Shown here one piece after another: positions 40,605 to 48,914 of a stretch of DNA of 64,000 nucleotides (its first letter is position 1; each line of letters begins with the position of its first letter). A program made the translations under genes and the position numbers. Source of the stretch: Actinomadura sp. NAK00032 (lineage in GTDB: Bacteria > Actinomycetota > Actinomycetes > Streptosporangiales > Streptosporangiaceae); contig NZ_CP054932.1 in NCBI RefSeq assembly GCF_013364275.1, positions 9,300,001 to 9,364,000 on the forward strand, read 5' to 3'. The notes below the pieces were generated by a model. That model was given only the letters and a program-made list of their open reading frames with translations. It had not been told where the DNA came from and ran no database searches.

Positions 40605-41312
40605 TCAGGGCTCATGTACGGCCTCGCGTCCCGGTCGGCGGCCGGAGAGGGCGGTGGCGAGGATCTGGTCCAGGCACGCGTGGGTGGCGCGGGTCGCGGC
40701 CTCGGCGTCGCCGACCTCGACGGCAGCGGCGATGGGGCCGTGCGGGACGTCGGTGTGTTCGAGGAGGGCGCCGGCGGTGCCGATGCTGGCCCGCAGCGCG
40801 GCGCTGAAGTCGCGGTACAGGTCCGTCAGGACGCGGTTGTGGGTGGCCTCGACCACGGCCATGTGGAAGGCGAGGTCCGCTTCGACGAACGTCTCGTGCG
40901 CGCCGGCCGCCAGCGCGGCGTCGCGGCGGGCGAGGGCGACCGCGATGGCGGCGATGTCGGCCTCGGTGCGGCGGGTCGCGGCGAGCCTCGCGGCCTCCAC
41001 CTCCAGCCCGCGCCGGACCTCCAGGATCTCGATGAGCTCCGCCCGCTCCAGGCGCCGCCGGACGGCACCGGACAGCTCGCTCGTCGCGCGCACGTACGTC
41101 CCGTCGCCCTGCCTGCTTTCGAGGAGGCCGGCGTGGGTCAGCGCGCGGACGGCCTCGCGAACGGTGTTGCGGCCGACGCCCAGCGACTCCGCCAGCACCG
41201 GCTCCGGCGGGATCTTGGCGCCGACCGGCCAGTTCCCGCCGACGATCTCGTCCCTGAGCTGGGCGATCACCTGGTCGACCAGGGACGATCGCCGAGCCGT
41301 GCGCAACGTCAT
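40605..41312 (-). CDS. GntR-family (FadR subgroup) regulator
   Basis: A 235-residue protein. The winged HTH (LVDQVIAQLRDEIVGGNWPV, GAKIPPEPVLAESLGVGRNT, VREAVRALTHAGLLESRQGD) is followed by an FCD ligand domain with the Asp/His residues that hold a metal (FVEADLAFHMAVVEATHN). The start is ATG 41312 with GGAGG six bases upstream. GGTTGACC, a half of the usual TGGT-N-ACCA site, overlaps the ribosome-binding region and suggests autoregulation. The target may be the MFS gene downstream. Confidence 0.93.
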   Translation of the reverse strand: MTLRTARRSSLVDQVIAQLRDEIVGGNWPVGAKIPPEPVLAESLGVGRNTVREAVRALTHAGLLESRQGDGTYVRATSELSGAVRRRLERAELIEILEVRRGLEVEAARLAATRRTEADIAAIAVALARRDAALAAGAHETFVEADLAFHMAVVEATHNRVLTDLYRDFSAALRASIGTAGALLEHTDVPHGPIAAAVEVGDAEAATRATHACLDQILATALSGRRPGREAVHEP

Positions 41313-41437
41313 CGCCAACCTCCGGTCAACCAGTCATCCTACGTTTAAGGGTAATGCGAGATCAGGCGGGATTGTTCCCGGCTCGGCGGGAGATGCCTCA
41401 CAACTGATCGCGTCCGCGGGCGGCGGAGGTGCCGCCC

Positions 41438-42919
41438 TCAGAGGGCGGGGTCGTCGTGCTGGCCGTGGAAGGACGGAGCCCGTGCGCCGGACGCCGATAT
41501 GAGCAGGGACGCGGACAGACCCGCCGCCTCGAGCGCCTGGCGGTAGGCGGCGGCCGCGCTCTCGCTGTCCTGGACGAGCTCGAACAGCTCGCCCAGTTCC
41601 CTGAACAGATGTGCCGCCGGACGGCCCGGCGCCAGCATCGCGAGCTGCTCGGACGCGGCGCGCAGCACCACCTGGGCGGCCGTGTGGTCGCCCTGGGCCA
41701 CGCGTGCCCGCGCTAGGACGAGCCTGGCCAGCACGCTCTTCTGCGTACGGACGGCGAGGTCGCTGCCGGGCTGCGGCGTCACGCTGTGGGGGCTCGTCGG
41801 AGGAGCGAGGGCCAGGCCGGTGTTGAGGAACTGCTCCAGCGTGGCGATCGCGTCGTCCAGCTCGCCCATGAGGACCAGCGCGCGCGCCTTGGCGATGGTG
41901 CTCTCGGTGAACTCGTCGCCTTCGAGATCCCCCGTCGACTGGAGGAGGGCCAGTGCCTCCTGCGCGGCCTCACGCGAGCCTTCGGCGCGCGGGCGTTCGA
42001 CACCGAACTCACCGGACGGCATCGCACCCGGCGCAGCGATGACCGAGAACGGCAGGACGCCCCTGAGCAGCGCCTTGGCGCCGGCAAGGGCCAGACGGGC
42101 CTGGCTCTGCACAGGCGTGGCATCCGTACGTGCCGCGAGGGCCTGGTCGGCGAAGTAGAGGGAGTCGCCGACGGTGCCCTCGTCCAGGGCCCGCATGCTG
42201 GCCCGCTGGTAGTGGACGCTCACCGGCTCGGTCTCGGCGGACTCGTCCGGGTGGAGGAGGCGCCGGCCGAGGTCGTGCGCGCGCGCCGGGTCAGAGCGGT
42301 CCACGTAGGCGAGCAGCAGGATGCGTCCGGCCTCGGTGAACTCGTTGCCGACGCCGAGCCCGAGCTGTTCGAGCCGTTCGACGGCGCGCTCGCCGAGCGC
42401 GATGGCCTGCCCCAGGTCGCCGACGGCGTGGTAGCAGCGGGCCAGCGCGATCACGGGCGGCAGCCAGCTGGCCCGGCCCGGGTCGCGTTCGGCCTGCTCG
42501 CGCAGCTCCTCGAACAGCGCGATCGCGGCGTCCGTCCGGCCCAGCTCCTCCAGGGCGCGGGCGCGCCCCCAGCGGGCGCGGGACGTGAGGTCCGGGTCGT
42601 CGCTGCGGGCGATCACCTCGTCGAAGCCGGCCTCGGCGGTGCCGGCGTCGCCGCGCAGCAGCGCGAGGTGGGCGTGCCGCTCCCGCACCTCCAGGTGCGC
42701 GCGCTGCTCCGGCTCCACCCCCTCGGCGAGGTACTCCGGGGTGCAGCCGAGGCGCTCGGCGAGCATGCGCAGCACCGTCGGGGTAGGCGTGCGCTTACCC
42801 GATTCGATCAAGGAGATGTAGCTGTCGGAAAGGTCGTGACCGGCGAGCTGTGCCTGCGACAAGCGTCTGGTCAGCCGCAGGTTGCGGACACGTTCGCCGA
42901 CATTGCCTGGACCCGGCAT
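41438..42919 (-). CDS. XRE-family regulator with TPR domain
   Basis: A 493-residue protein. The N-terminal HTH (VGERVRNLRLTRRLSQAQLA, LSDSYISLIESGKRTPTPTV) is followed by about eight helical repeats resembling TPRs (e.g. RGDAGTAEAGFDEVIARSDD, LGRTDAAIALFEELREQAER, VGDLGQAIALGERAVERLEQ). Such proteins often respond to a peptide or protein partner. The start ATG has TAAGTG seven bases upstream and no Shine-Dalgarno sequence. Direct repeats ATYGCACAT lie about 50-75 bases upstream. No obvious peptide gene is adjacent. Confidence 0.9.
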   Translation of the reverse strand: MPGPGNVGERVRNLRLTRRLSQAQLAGHDLSDSYISLIESGKRTPTPTVLRMLAERLGCTPEYLAEGVEPEQRAHLEVRERHAHLALLRGDAGTAEAGFDEVIARSDDPDLTSRARWGRARALEELGRTDAAIALFEELREQAERDPGRASWLPPVIALARCYHAVGDLGQAIALGERAVERLEQLGLGVGNEFTEAGRILLLAYVDRSDPARAHDLGRRLLHPDESAETEPVSVHYQRASMRALDEGTVGDSLYFADQALAARTDATPVQSQARLALAGAKALLRGVLPFSVIAAPGAMPSGEFGVERPRAEGSREAAQEALALLQSTGDLEGDEFTESTIAKARALVLMGELDDAIATLEQFLNTGLALAPPTSPHSVTPQPGSDLAVRTQKSVLARLVLARARVAQGDHTAAQVVLRAASEQLAMLAPGRPAAHLFRELGELFELVQDSESAAAAYRQALEAAGLSASLLISASGARAPSFHGQHDDPAL

Positions 42920-43226
42920 GTGGACTCACTTAGCGGAAGTAAACAGGCGGCTGGGGTGCCGACATGATTGCACATTGCGCGTTATCGCACATCGAGAGCA
43001 AGGAAGCGGGGTTGGAGGAGACCCGCCGGCGCGGACCCGCCCGGCCGTCGCGCGCACGCTGCTGGAAGGCGGTGGCGCGCCGGTTCGTACCGGCCGGTCG
43101 TCCGGCGGTCGCGACGTCTGTCACCTCAACGACGGTATCCGAAGGGGCCGACAAGATCTCGGTCACCGCCGATATTGACCAGTCCGCCGCGCTTTCCGGC
43201 CATCGCGCCGCCATGGCCGGGACGGA
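42920..43226. other. gene-free stretch upstream of XRE-TPR gene
   Basis: The left end holds the promoter of the XRE-TPR gene and two direct repeats, ATTGCACAT (42967-42975) and ATCGCACAT (42984-42992), 17 bp apart. The rest has only short open frames without ribosome-binding sites; I see nothing else in it. Confidence 0.5.
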
Positions 43227-43853
43227 TCACGCCTCGGTGTCGGCGCCGTCCTGGGGGCCGGGGGCGGCGGGGACGTCCTCGGTCTTCCTCGGCCGGCGCG
43301 GCGGCGGGGGCGGGGGGAGGGTCTTCTCCACCGGCTCCGGATTCTTGTTCGGGAAGATCATCTCGCAGACTTCGAGGTACAGCTGCTCGGGGTAGGGCAG
43401 GTAGTCCACGTTGGTGAGCGCCTGGTCCTGGCCGGCGGACTCCAGGATGAACTCGCCGTAGCCGAGCATGCGGCCCGCGATCGTCCGCTTGAAGCTCATG
43501 TCGGTGACCTTGGCCAGCGGCATCATCGCGACCTTGCGGGTGATCAGGCCCGTGGTGAGCAGCATCCGCTGGTTGGTGATGACGAAGTAGTCGACCGACC
43601 ACTCCGCGACGCGCCAGACGAACCAGGCGAGCAGGATCAGCCAGCCCCACCAGATCCAGCTGATCACCTTCCCCGCGTCGCTGGCGACGGTGTTGCTCAG
43701 CACGCCCGCGACGATCAGGCCGCCGAGGACGAGCCCGACCGGGACCATCAGCACGGCCGGGTGCCGGCGCACCGTGATCACCTGGTTCTCGTGCGGGAGC
43801 AGGTACTTGTTGACCGACGCGGGCGCCGAGTCGCCGGGGGTGACGAGTCTCAT
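43227..43853 (-). CDS. PH-domain (bPH_2) membrane protein
   Basis: A 208-residue protein. After a short lead (NKYLLPHENQVITVRRHPAV) come two transmembrane helices (VLMVPVGLVLGGLIVAGVLS; WIWWGWLILLAWFVWRV), then a bacterial PH-like domain (DYFVITNQRMLLTTGLITRK, VTDMSFKRTIAGRMLGYGEF) and a Pro/Arg-rich acidic tail. The protein is anchored in the membrane with the PH fold inside the cell. Function unknown. It follows the 52-residue gene by seven bases, so the two form one transcript. Confidence 0.88.
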   Translation of the reverse strand: MRLVTPGDSAPASVNKYLLPHENQVITVRRHPAVLMVPVGLVLGGLIVAGVLSNTVASDAGKVISWIWWGWLILLAWFVWRVAEWSVDYFVITNQRMLLTTGLITRKVAMMPLAKVTDMSFKRTIAGRMLGYGEFILESAGQDQALTNVDYLPYPEQLYLEVCEMIFPNKNPEPVEKTLPPPPPPRRPRKTEDVPAAPGPQDGADTEA

Positions 43854-43860
43854 CCCGGCC

Positions 43861-44019
43861 TCAGGCGAGCGCGTTGACGAAGGTGGCCAGGGACCCGGCG
43901 GCGGAGGCGAGGCCGTTGGCCGCCGTCTCCACCGACTGCGCCGCGCCGTCCGGCTGCTGGATGACGTAGAAGGCCACAAAGGCCACCGCGGCCCATGTCA
44001 TGTACTTCTTTGCGGGCAC
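43861..44019 (-). CDS. 52-residue membrane protein preceding the PH-domain gene
   Basis: Starts at GTG 44019 with GGGAGG six bases upstream. The protein has a basic start (PAKKYMTW), one helix (AAVAFVAFYVIQQ) and an amphipathic Ala-rich C-terminus (SVETAANGLASAAGSLATFV). The stop is at 43861-43863, just before the PH-domain start. The strong ribosome-binding site and tight spacing support a real gene. No family name can be given. Confidence 0.7.
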   Translation of the reverse strand: MPAKKYMTWAAVAFVAFYVIQQPDGAAQSVETAANGLASAAGSLATFVNALA

Positions 44020-44154
44020 GGCCGCCTCCCGGAGCGTCGACTCACGGACCCCGGTTCAGTCTCGCACAGCGCGTCCGACCGGCAAAGCAAGGGATGTAGC
44101 GCGTTGCCGCCACCGAAGGCCACCGCGGAGTTCGCCCGCGGCACTCGCGGCCGG

Positions 44155-44412
44155 CTATGGCGCGTTGTCCAGCGACGACCGGCTCGCCTTGCGGCGCTTC
44201 TCGGCCGCGACGGTCGCGAGCACCTCCAGGTGGCGGCGCGCGATGCGCTCCACGAGATCGGCCGGTGCCGACCCCGTCACCTCCTCGGCGCCGTAGCGCG
44301 CGGCGGAGACGCACCGGTCCACCGTGTCGGCGCCGTGCACCCCGTCGAACTCCTCGGTGAGCCGCTCGCCGATCGCGGCGTAGCGCGGCAGATCGTCCCC
44401 TTGGTGAGCCAT
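44155..44412 (-). CDS. three-helix-bundle dimerisation domain protein
   Basis: An 85-residue helical protein: YAAIGERLTEEFDGVHGADT, VDRCVSAARYGAEEVTGSAP and LVERIARRHLEVLATVAAEK. This fits the small actinomycete family annotated as three-helix-bundle dimerisation domain proteins, whose function is not established. Start ATG 44412 with GAGGTC upstream. Confidence 0.78.
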   Translation of the reverse strand: MAHQGDDLPRYAAIGERLTEEFDGVHGADTVDRCVSAARYGAEEVTGSAPADLVERIARRHLEVLATVAAEKRRKASRSSLDNAP

Positions 44413-44602
44413 CGTGCGACCTCGACTCGAACTCGCTCGCGCCGCCCGGTCCGTTGACGGTCCCCTGTGCCGGGACGGCGGAGGGAACGCGCGCGGCGTT
44501 CCGTAGCCGTGTGGTACCCCCTGGGCCCGGGAACGAACATCGCAGGTCACGTCGGGTATCCGGGAGGGAGGGGACGGACGGCGGCGGCGCGGCCGGGCCG
44601 GG

Positions 44603-45241
44603 TCAGACGACGCCGTACAGGCGGTCCCCCGCGTCGCCGAGGCCGGGCATGATGAAGCCCTGCTCGTCGAGGTGGGAGTCGATCGCCGCGGTGACCACCC
44701 GGACCGGCGCCGAGATGTCGGCGAACGCCTGCTCCAGGTACGCCAGCCCCTCGGGGGCGGCGAGCAGGCAGATCGCGGTGACGTGGTCGGCGCCGCGGTC
44801 GATCAGCAGCCGGATCGCGGCGGCGAGCGTCCCGCCGGTGGCGAGCATCGGGTCCAGGACGTAGCACTGCCGCCCGGACAGGTCGTCCGGCAGGCGGGTC
44901 GCGTACGTCTGGGCCTGCAGCGTGCCCTCGTCCCGGATCATGCCGAGGAAGCCGACCTCGGCGGTGGGGAGCAGCCGCGTCATCCCGTCCAGCATCCCGA
45001 GCCCGGCGCGCAGGATCGGCACGACGAGCGGCTTCGGGCTCGCCAGCTGGACGCCGCGCGTCTCGACGAGGGGGGTCTGGACGGTCGCCGCCGCGACCCG
45101 GACATCGCGCGTGGCCTCGTAGGCGAGCAGGGTGACCAGCTCGTCGGCCAGGCGCCGGAAGGTGGGGGAGTCGGTGCGGACGTCCCGCAGCGTGGTGAGC
45201 TTGTGCGCGACGAGGGGGTGGTCGACGGCGAGGGTCTGCAT
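44603..45241 (-). CDS. upp: uracil phosphoribosyltransferase
   Basis: A 212-residue UPRTase: HPLVAHKLTTLRDVRTDSPT, LVVPILRAGLGMLDGMTRLL, and the PRPP-binding loop CYVLDPMLATGGTLAAAIRL, ending in the uracil-binding DIDSHL-like AIDSHLDEQGFIMPGLGDAG. It makes UMP from uracil and PRPP in pyrimidine salvage. Start ATG 45241; TACGGT lies six bases upstream and no Shine-Dalgarno sequence is seen. Confidence 0.97.
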   Translation of the reverse strand: MQTLAVDHPLVAHKLTTLRDVRTDSPTFRRLADELVTLLAYEATRDVRVAAATVQTPLVETRGVQLASPKPLVVPILRAGLGMLDGMTRLLPTAEVGFLGMIRDEGTLQAQTYATRLPDDLSGRQCYVLDPMLATGGTLAAAIRLLIDRGADHVTAICLLAAPEGLAYLEQAFADISAPVRVVTAAIDSHLDEQGFIMPGLGDAGDRLYGVV

Positions 45242-45325
45242 GGGGTCACCGTAGCCCACCCCGGCCGCCCGGCCGGACCCTGCCGATCTAGGATAGGACG
45301 CCGCTGAGCTGGGCAGTATGGCGGT

Positions 45326-45688
45326 ATGAACAGCGAGAGCGAGCACCAGCCGAGAGGACCTGCGGGGCCGCGCGAATCCGCGTCCGGCGCGCCCGGCCCG
45401 CCCGCCTCCCACCGTCCCGCCGGACCCTCCGAACCCCCCGCCGCCGAGGCCGCCTCCCCCGCGGCGGACGCCGCGGTGACCGAAGTCACAGGCGAGGAGC
45501 CCCCGCCGCGCCCCGGCCCGCAGGGCGACATCTCCCCCGAGCAGGTGCGCGAGCATCTGCGCCGCCGGGCCATCTTCCTGCGCGAGCTGGCGGAGGCCCG
45601 CGAGCTGCGCGCCCGGGTGACGCCGCACCGGTCCCGCCGCGCGCGGATCCACGCGGCCCTGCGCCGCCGCACCTTCCGCATCAATTGA
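45326..45688 (+). CDS. hypothetical protein with disordered N-terminus
   Basis: A 120-residue protein. The first 70 residues are Pro/Ala/Glu-rich and probably disordered. The C-terminal 50 are basic and helical (SPEQVREHLRRRAIFLRELA, RSRRARIHAALRRRTFRIN) and could bind RNA or DNA. It is divergent from upp. No family is recognised. Confidence 0.62.
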   Translation: MNSESEHQPRGPAGPRESASGAPGPPASHRPAGPSEPPAAEAASPAADAAVTEVTGEEPPPRPGPQGDISPEQVREHLRRRAIFLRELAEARELRARVTPHRSRRARIHAALRRRTFRIN

Positions 45689-45843
45689 TGGGGATTGGAT
45701 AGGTTCTTGGCGCCAGGTACCAGTACGTGGTGCCGACTCCCGGTCTGACCGCCGGGTGCGGCGCCGAGTTTGACGGTGGGGCACGCGTCTGCGCGCCGCA
45801 TCTGCGACCATGCCCTGGCAGGAGACGCGCCGGTGGGGTGGAA

Positions 45844-46329
45844 ATGACGGATGTGGACGCGACGGACTTCGCCGTCGTGGTGTACCGGGAAGACGAGCGC
45901 TGGGAGGCCGAGATCCTCCCGGTGGCGCTGACCGAGGACCTCGCGGGGCTGATCCATGCCCTGCGCCAGCAGCCGAGCCTCGGCGGCACGGTCGGGCTGG
46001 TCTCGGTCGGCGACGACTTCTTCGTCGCCATCCGGCTCCTCGGCGACGACGTCATGGTCTTCCTGTCGGACGTCACCGCCTCGGTCGACTGGCCGCTGGC
46101 CGGCCAGGTGCTCGACTACCTGGACATCCCGATCCCGGAGGACGAGGAGCTCGACCAGGTCCTCCCGGTCGGCGACATGTCGATCTTCGCCGACCTGGGG
46201 CTGGACGAGATGGAGCTCGGCGCGATCTCCGGCGACCTGGAGCTGTACCCGGACGAGATGCTGCTCAGCATCGCCGGCCGCGTCGGCTTCGCGCCCGCCT
46301 TCGAACGCGCCCTCGACGCCGTCCCGTAG
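45844..46329 (+). CDS. tRNA adenosine deaminase-associated-type protein, copy 1
   Basis: A 161-residue acidic protein: FAVVVYREDERWEAEILPVA, VGLVSVGDDFFVAIRLLGDD, MSIFADLGLDEMELGAISGD, LYPDEMLLSIAGRVGFAPAF. It is a paralogue of the gene at 47858, which lies directly before tadA, and both match the actinobacterial family named after that linkage. The role is unknown. Start ATG 45844 (GTG 45838 is possible); the ribosome-binding site is weak. Confidence 0.82.
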   Translation: MTDVDATDFAVVVYREDERWEAEILPVALTEDLAGLIHALRQQPSLGGTVGLVSVGDDFFVAIRLLGDDVMVFLSDVTASVDWPLAGQVLDYLDIPIPEDEELDQVLPVGDMSIFADLGLDEMELGAISGDLELYPDEMLLSIAGRVGFAPAFERALDAVP

Positions 46330-46344
46330 TCCGGTGGTGCCCGG

Positions 46345-47670
46345 TCAGGCGGGCGCCGGGAATCCGTGGGTCCGGGCGTATTCGCTCAGGCCGGCCCAGT
46401 CGTCGCCCGTGTGGCTGTGGGCCGGGTCCAGGCAGCCCAGGCTGATGGGGCGCCTGGCGTCGTAGCGGGGCGCGCGCGTGTCCGGCGGGCTGGTGAAGTC
46501 GAGGACCTCGGCGATGTTGCGGGCGGCGGCGTCCCGTACGGTCAGCGGCTCCAGGCCCCAGCGCCACTCGATCGCCTTCAGCACGGACGTGTGGTCGTAC
46601 ACCTCGTGCGCGACGGCGCCGCGCCGGGCCCGCGGCGAGATCAGCAGGCACGGGACGCGGAAGCCGCGCAGCCCGGTGCCGAGGTCGGGGCGCGGGTCGG
46701 GGCCGGCGGGCGGCGGGACGTGGTCGAAGAACCCGCCCCACTCGTCGTAGTTGATCACGAACAGGGTGCGCGGCCAGTTCGGCGAGGTGACGACCGCCGT
46801 GTAGACCTCGTTCAGGAACGCCTGCCCGAACCGGATGTCGGCGAGCGGGTGCTCGTCCTCGGACATGCCGGGCAGGAAGATCTCCCCGAGGAAGCCGGGC
46901 TCGACGAAGCTGACCGCGGGCAGCCGTCCGGTGAGGGCGTCGGCGCGGAACTCCCAGATGCCGCGGCTGATGTCGAGGTGGCGGAGCCCCCAGAGCGCGG
47001 TGAACGGGACGTCGCTGAAGTAGTAGCGGCAGGAGACGCCCTTGGCCTTCAGCCGGTCCCAGATGGTGGTGGTCTCGGAGATCGTCAGCGAGTTGGAGAT
47101 GCGGTCGGTCTGCGCCGCGTGCTGGTAGATCCGGTTGGGGAACGTGGACGACATGATCGCGGGGAAGTAGCGGTCGCAGACCGTCCAGTCGAGGGCGGCG
47201 TGGCCGTGGAAGCCCAGGTCGGGGCCCTCGTAGTAGCCGATGGAGAACACGTCGTTGTTCCCGGCGCGCAGCCACCCGTCGCAGTCGCCGTCGTTGTACT
47301 CGACCCGTCCGCCCGCGTAGGAGTGGTCGGGGTCCTGGAAGCCGCAGCCCCACGGCACCTTCAGATGGTGGGTGCCGTGCTCGTTTCCGTCGGCGTCGGT
47401 GAAGGTGAGGCCGGCCTGGCGGCCGTCCGCGCCGGGGAGCCAGCCCATGTAGTGGTCGAAGGACCGGTTCTCCATCATCACGACCACGATGTGGTCGATG
47501 CCGGACTCCGCCGGGTCGGGGAGTTCGGCGACCGGTGCCCGTTTCGTCGCGGCGAGCTGGGCGGCGTGGGCCTCGGTGGACGACCCGCCGGCGGCGCCCG
47601 CCGCCAGGATCGCCGCGGCGCCCGCCGTCCCCGCCAGAAACCCGCGCCTGCTCAGTTCGTCCGCGCTCAT
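46345..47670 (-). CDS. Tat-exported phosphoesterase (phospholipase C family)
   Basis: A 441-residue protein. The N-terminal Tat signal is SRRGFLAGTAGAAAILAAGA. The enzyme domain begins IDHIVVVMMENRSFDHYMGW, the metal- and nucleophile-containing start of the PF04185 phosphoesterases (phospholipase C, acid phosphatase AcpA). Later come DRYFPAIMSSTFPNRIYQHA, VINYDEWGGFFDHVPPP and VYDHTSVLKAIEWRWGLEPL, the other active-site segments. It is exported folded and hydrolyses phospholipids or phosphate esters outside the cell. Start ATG 47670 after GGAGG. Phosphate-dependent control is possible but no PHO box was seen. Confidence 0.93.
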   Translation of the reverse strand: MSADELSRRGFLAGTAGAAAILAAGAAGGSSTEAHAAQLAATKRAPVAELPDPAESGIDHIVVVMMENRSFDHYMGWLPGADGRQAGLTFTDADGNEHGTHHLKVPWGCGFQDPDHSYAGGRVEYNDGDCDGWLRAGNNDVFSIGYYEGPDLGFHGHAALDWTVCDRYFPAIMSSTFPNRIYQHAAQTDRISNSLTISETTTIWDRLKAKGVSCRYYFSDVPFTALWGLRHLDISRGIWEFRADALTGRLPAVSFVEPGFLGEIFLPGMSEDEHPLADIRFGQAFLNEVYTAVVTSPNWPRTLFVINYDEWGGFFDHVPPPAGPDPRPDLGTGLRGFRVPCLLISPRARRGAVAHEVYDHTSVLKAIEWRWGLEPLTVRDAAARNIAEVLDFTSPPDTRAPRYDARRPISLGCLDPAHSHTGDDWAGLSEYARTHGFPAPA

Positions 47671-47857
47671 GGCGTTCCTCCCGGATGGGGACCGCTGTGC
47701 AGTATCCGGACTTCCGGGACGCGGGGGAAGGACGGCGGCCGGTCCGCCACCGGACAGAACCTGAAGTTTATTCACGACTGTCGGTGGGGAGCGGTGTCCG
47801 GATTCGACCGCCCATGAGGGGTGTGACCGCCACATCCCCGTGGGTCACAATGAGCAC

Positions 47858-48295
47858 GTGCCCTACTTCGCCGCCGTGTTCGCGCAGACCCCGCAGGGCT
47901 GGGTCGGCGCCGAGGCCGTGCTCGACGAGGCGGACCACGTCGACGACGTCGCCGACCTGATGCGGGAGGCCGCCGTCGAGTCCTACGGCGACCCGGTGCT
48001 GCTGCTGATCGAGCAGGACGACGACTGGTTCGCGGTCGTCCGGCTGGACGGGGAGGACGAGCCCCGCGCCTACGTGTCCACCATCCGCGAGGACGGGCTC
48101 GGCTCGCTGTTCCAGCAGCTCGTCGGCGAGGTCCCGGACGGCGACTCCGGCGGCGACCCGGCCCTGCTGGAGGACCTCGGCGTCGAGGCCAAGCGGCTCG
48201 CCGACCTCGGCGAGCGCGCGCTGCCCGGCGACGCGCTCCTCGCGGTCGCCGAGCAGGCCGGCTTCGGCGAGGAATTCGACCGGCTCCGTGACTGA
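47858..48295 (+). CDS. tRNA adenosine deaminase-associated protein
   Basis: A 145-residue acidic protein (PYFAAVFAQTPQGWVGAEAV, VLLLIEQDDDWFAVVRLDGE, LLEDLGVEAKRLADLGERAL, LPGDALLAVAEQAGFGEEFD). It overlaps tadA by eight bases, so it is translationally coupled to it. It belongs to the actinobacterial family named from this linkage; a direct role with TadA is inferred, not shown. The start is GTG 47858, six bases after CACAAT, suggesting a leaderless mRNA. Confidence 0.9.
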   Translation: MPYFAAVFAQTPQGWVGAEAVLDEADHVDDVADLMREAAVESYGDPVLLLIEQDDDWFAVVRLDGEDEPRAYVSTIREDGLGSLFQQLVGEVPDGDSGGDPALLEDLGVEAKRLADLGERALPGDALLAVAEQAGFGEEFDRLRD

Positions 48296-48809
48296 GCCCG
48301 GCCGTCCCCCGCGCCCGTCCGACCCGGCGGGCGATGTGACCGACCCGGTGCTCGCGCGGTACGTCCCGGCGATGCGGCGGGCGCTGGCCGAGGCGCGGGC
48401 CGCCGCCGAGGCCGGGGAGATCCCCGTCGGGGCGGTCGTGCTGGACGCGTCCCGCGAGGTCATCGGCACCGGCCGCAACGACCGCGAGGCGTCCGCCGAC
48501 CCGACCGGGCACGCGGAGATCGTCGCGCTGCGGGAGGCGGCGGCCTCCCTCGGGACGTGGCGGCTGCCCGGCTGCACGCTGGTCGTCACGCTGGAGCCCT
48601 GCACTATGTGCGCGGGGGCGTCCGTCCAGGCCCGCGTCGACCGGATCGTGTACGGCGCCGTCGATCCGAAGGCGGGCGCGATCGGCTCGCTGTGGGACGT
48701 CGTCCGGGACCGTCGCCTCAACCACCGGCCCGAGGTGATCGCCGAACTCATGGCCGACGAGTGCGCCGCACCGCTTATCGAGTTCTTCGCGCGCCGCAGA
48801 GTCGGGTAG
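48288..48809 (+). CDS. tadA: tRNA-specific adenosine deaminase
   Basis: A 173-residue zinc deaminase: PTGHAEIVALREAAASLGTW (HAE with the catalytic Glu), LVVTLEPCTMCAGASVQARV (PC-x2-C zinc ligands) and VYGAVDPKAGAIGSLWDVVR. It converts A34 to inosine in tRNA-Arg(ACG). The N-terminus has a 15-residue extension before the usual start. It overlaps the associated-protein gene. Its TAG stop forms the first half of the -10 box of tRNA-Ser(CGA). Confidence 0.95.
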   Translation: MTEPGRPPRPSDPAGDVTDPVLARYVPAMRRALAEARAAAEAGEIPVGAVVLDASREVIGTGRNDREASADPTGHAEIVALREAAASLGTWRLPGCTLVVTLEPCTMCAGASVQARVDRIVYGAVDPKAGAIGSLWDVVRDRRLNHRPEVIAELMADECAAPLIEFFARRRVG

Positions 48810-48819
48810 GCTCTCCCGC
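48807..48819 (+). promoter_or_regulatory. -10 element of tRNA-Ser(CGA), overlapping the tadA stop codon
   Basis: TAGGCT at 48807-48812, then seven bases to the mature tRNA 5' end at 48820. The TAG is the tadA stop codon. The hexamer and spacing are the same as at 37495-37507. Confidence 0.6.
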
Positions 48820-48904
48820 GGTGGTGTCGCCTAGTGGACGAGGGCGCACGCCTCGAAAGCGTGTGAAGGGCAACCTTCCGTGGGTTCGAATCCCACCACC
48901 ACCG
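48820..48904 (+). tRNA. tRNA-Ser (anticodon CGA)
   Basis: Acceptor GGTGGTG pairs with CACCACC (48897-48903). Anticodon stem CACGC/GCGTG with loop CTCGAAA, anticodon CGA at 48854-48856. Long class II variable arm; T arm GTGGG-TTCGAAT-CCCAC. Discriminator G at 48904; CCA is not encoded, unlike the GGA tRNA. It reads UCG. Confidence 0.97.
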
Positions 48905-48914
48905 CTCGCACTGA

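Noticed and set aside
39072..41348. A 758-codon plus-strand frame over the MFS and GntR genes
   Set aside because: Arg/Asp/Gln-rich antisense text; the minus-strand transporter and regulator are clear.
43861..43979. An extended N-terminus for the PH-domain protein from 43979
   Set aside because: It would run in another frame through the well-supported 52-residue gene; ATG 43853 follows directly after that gene's stop.
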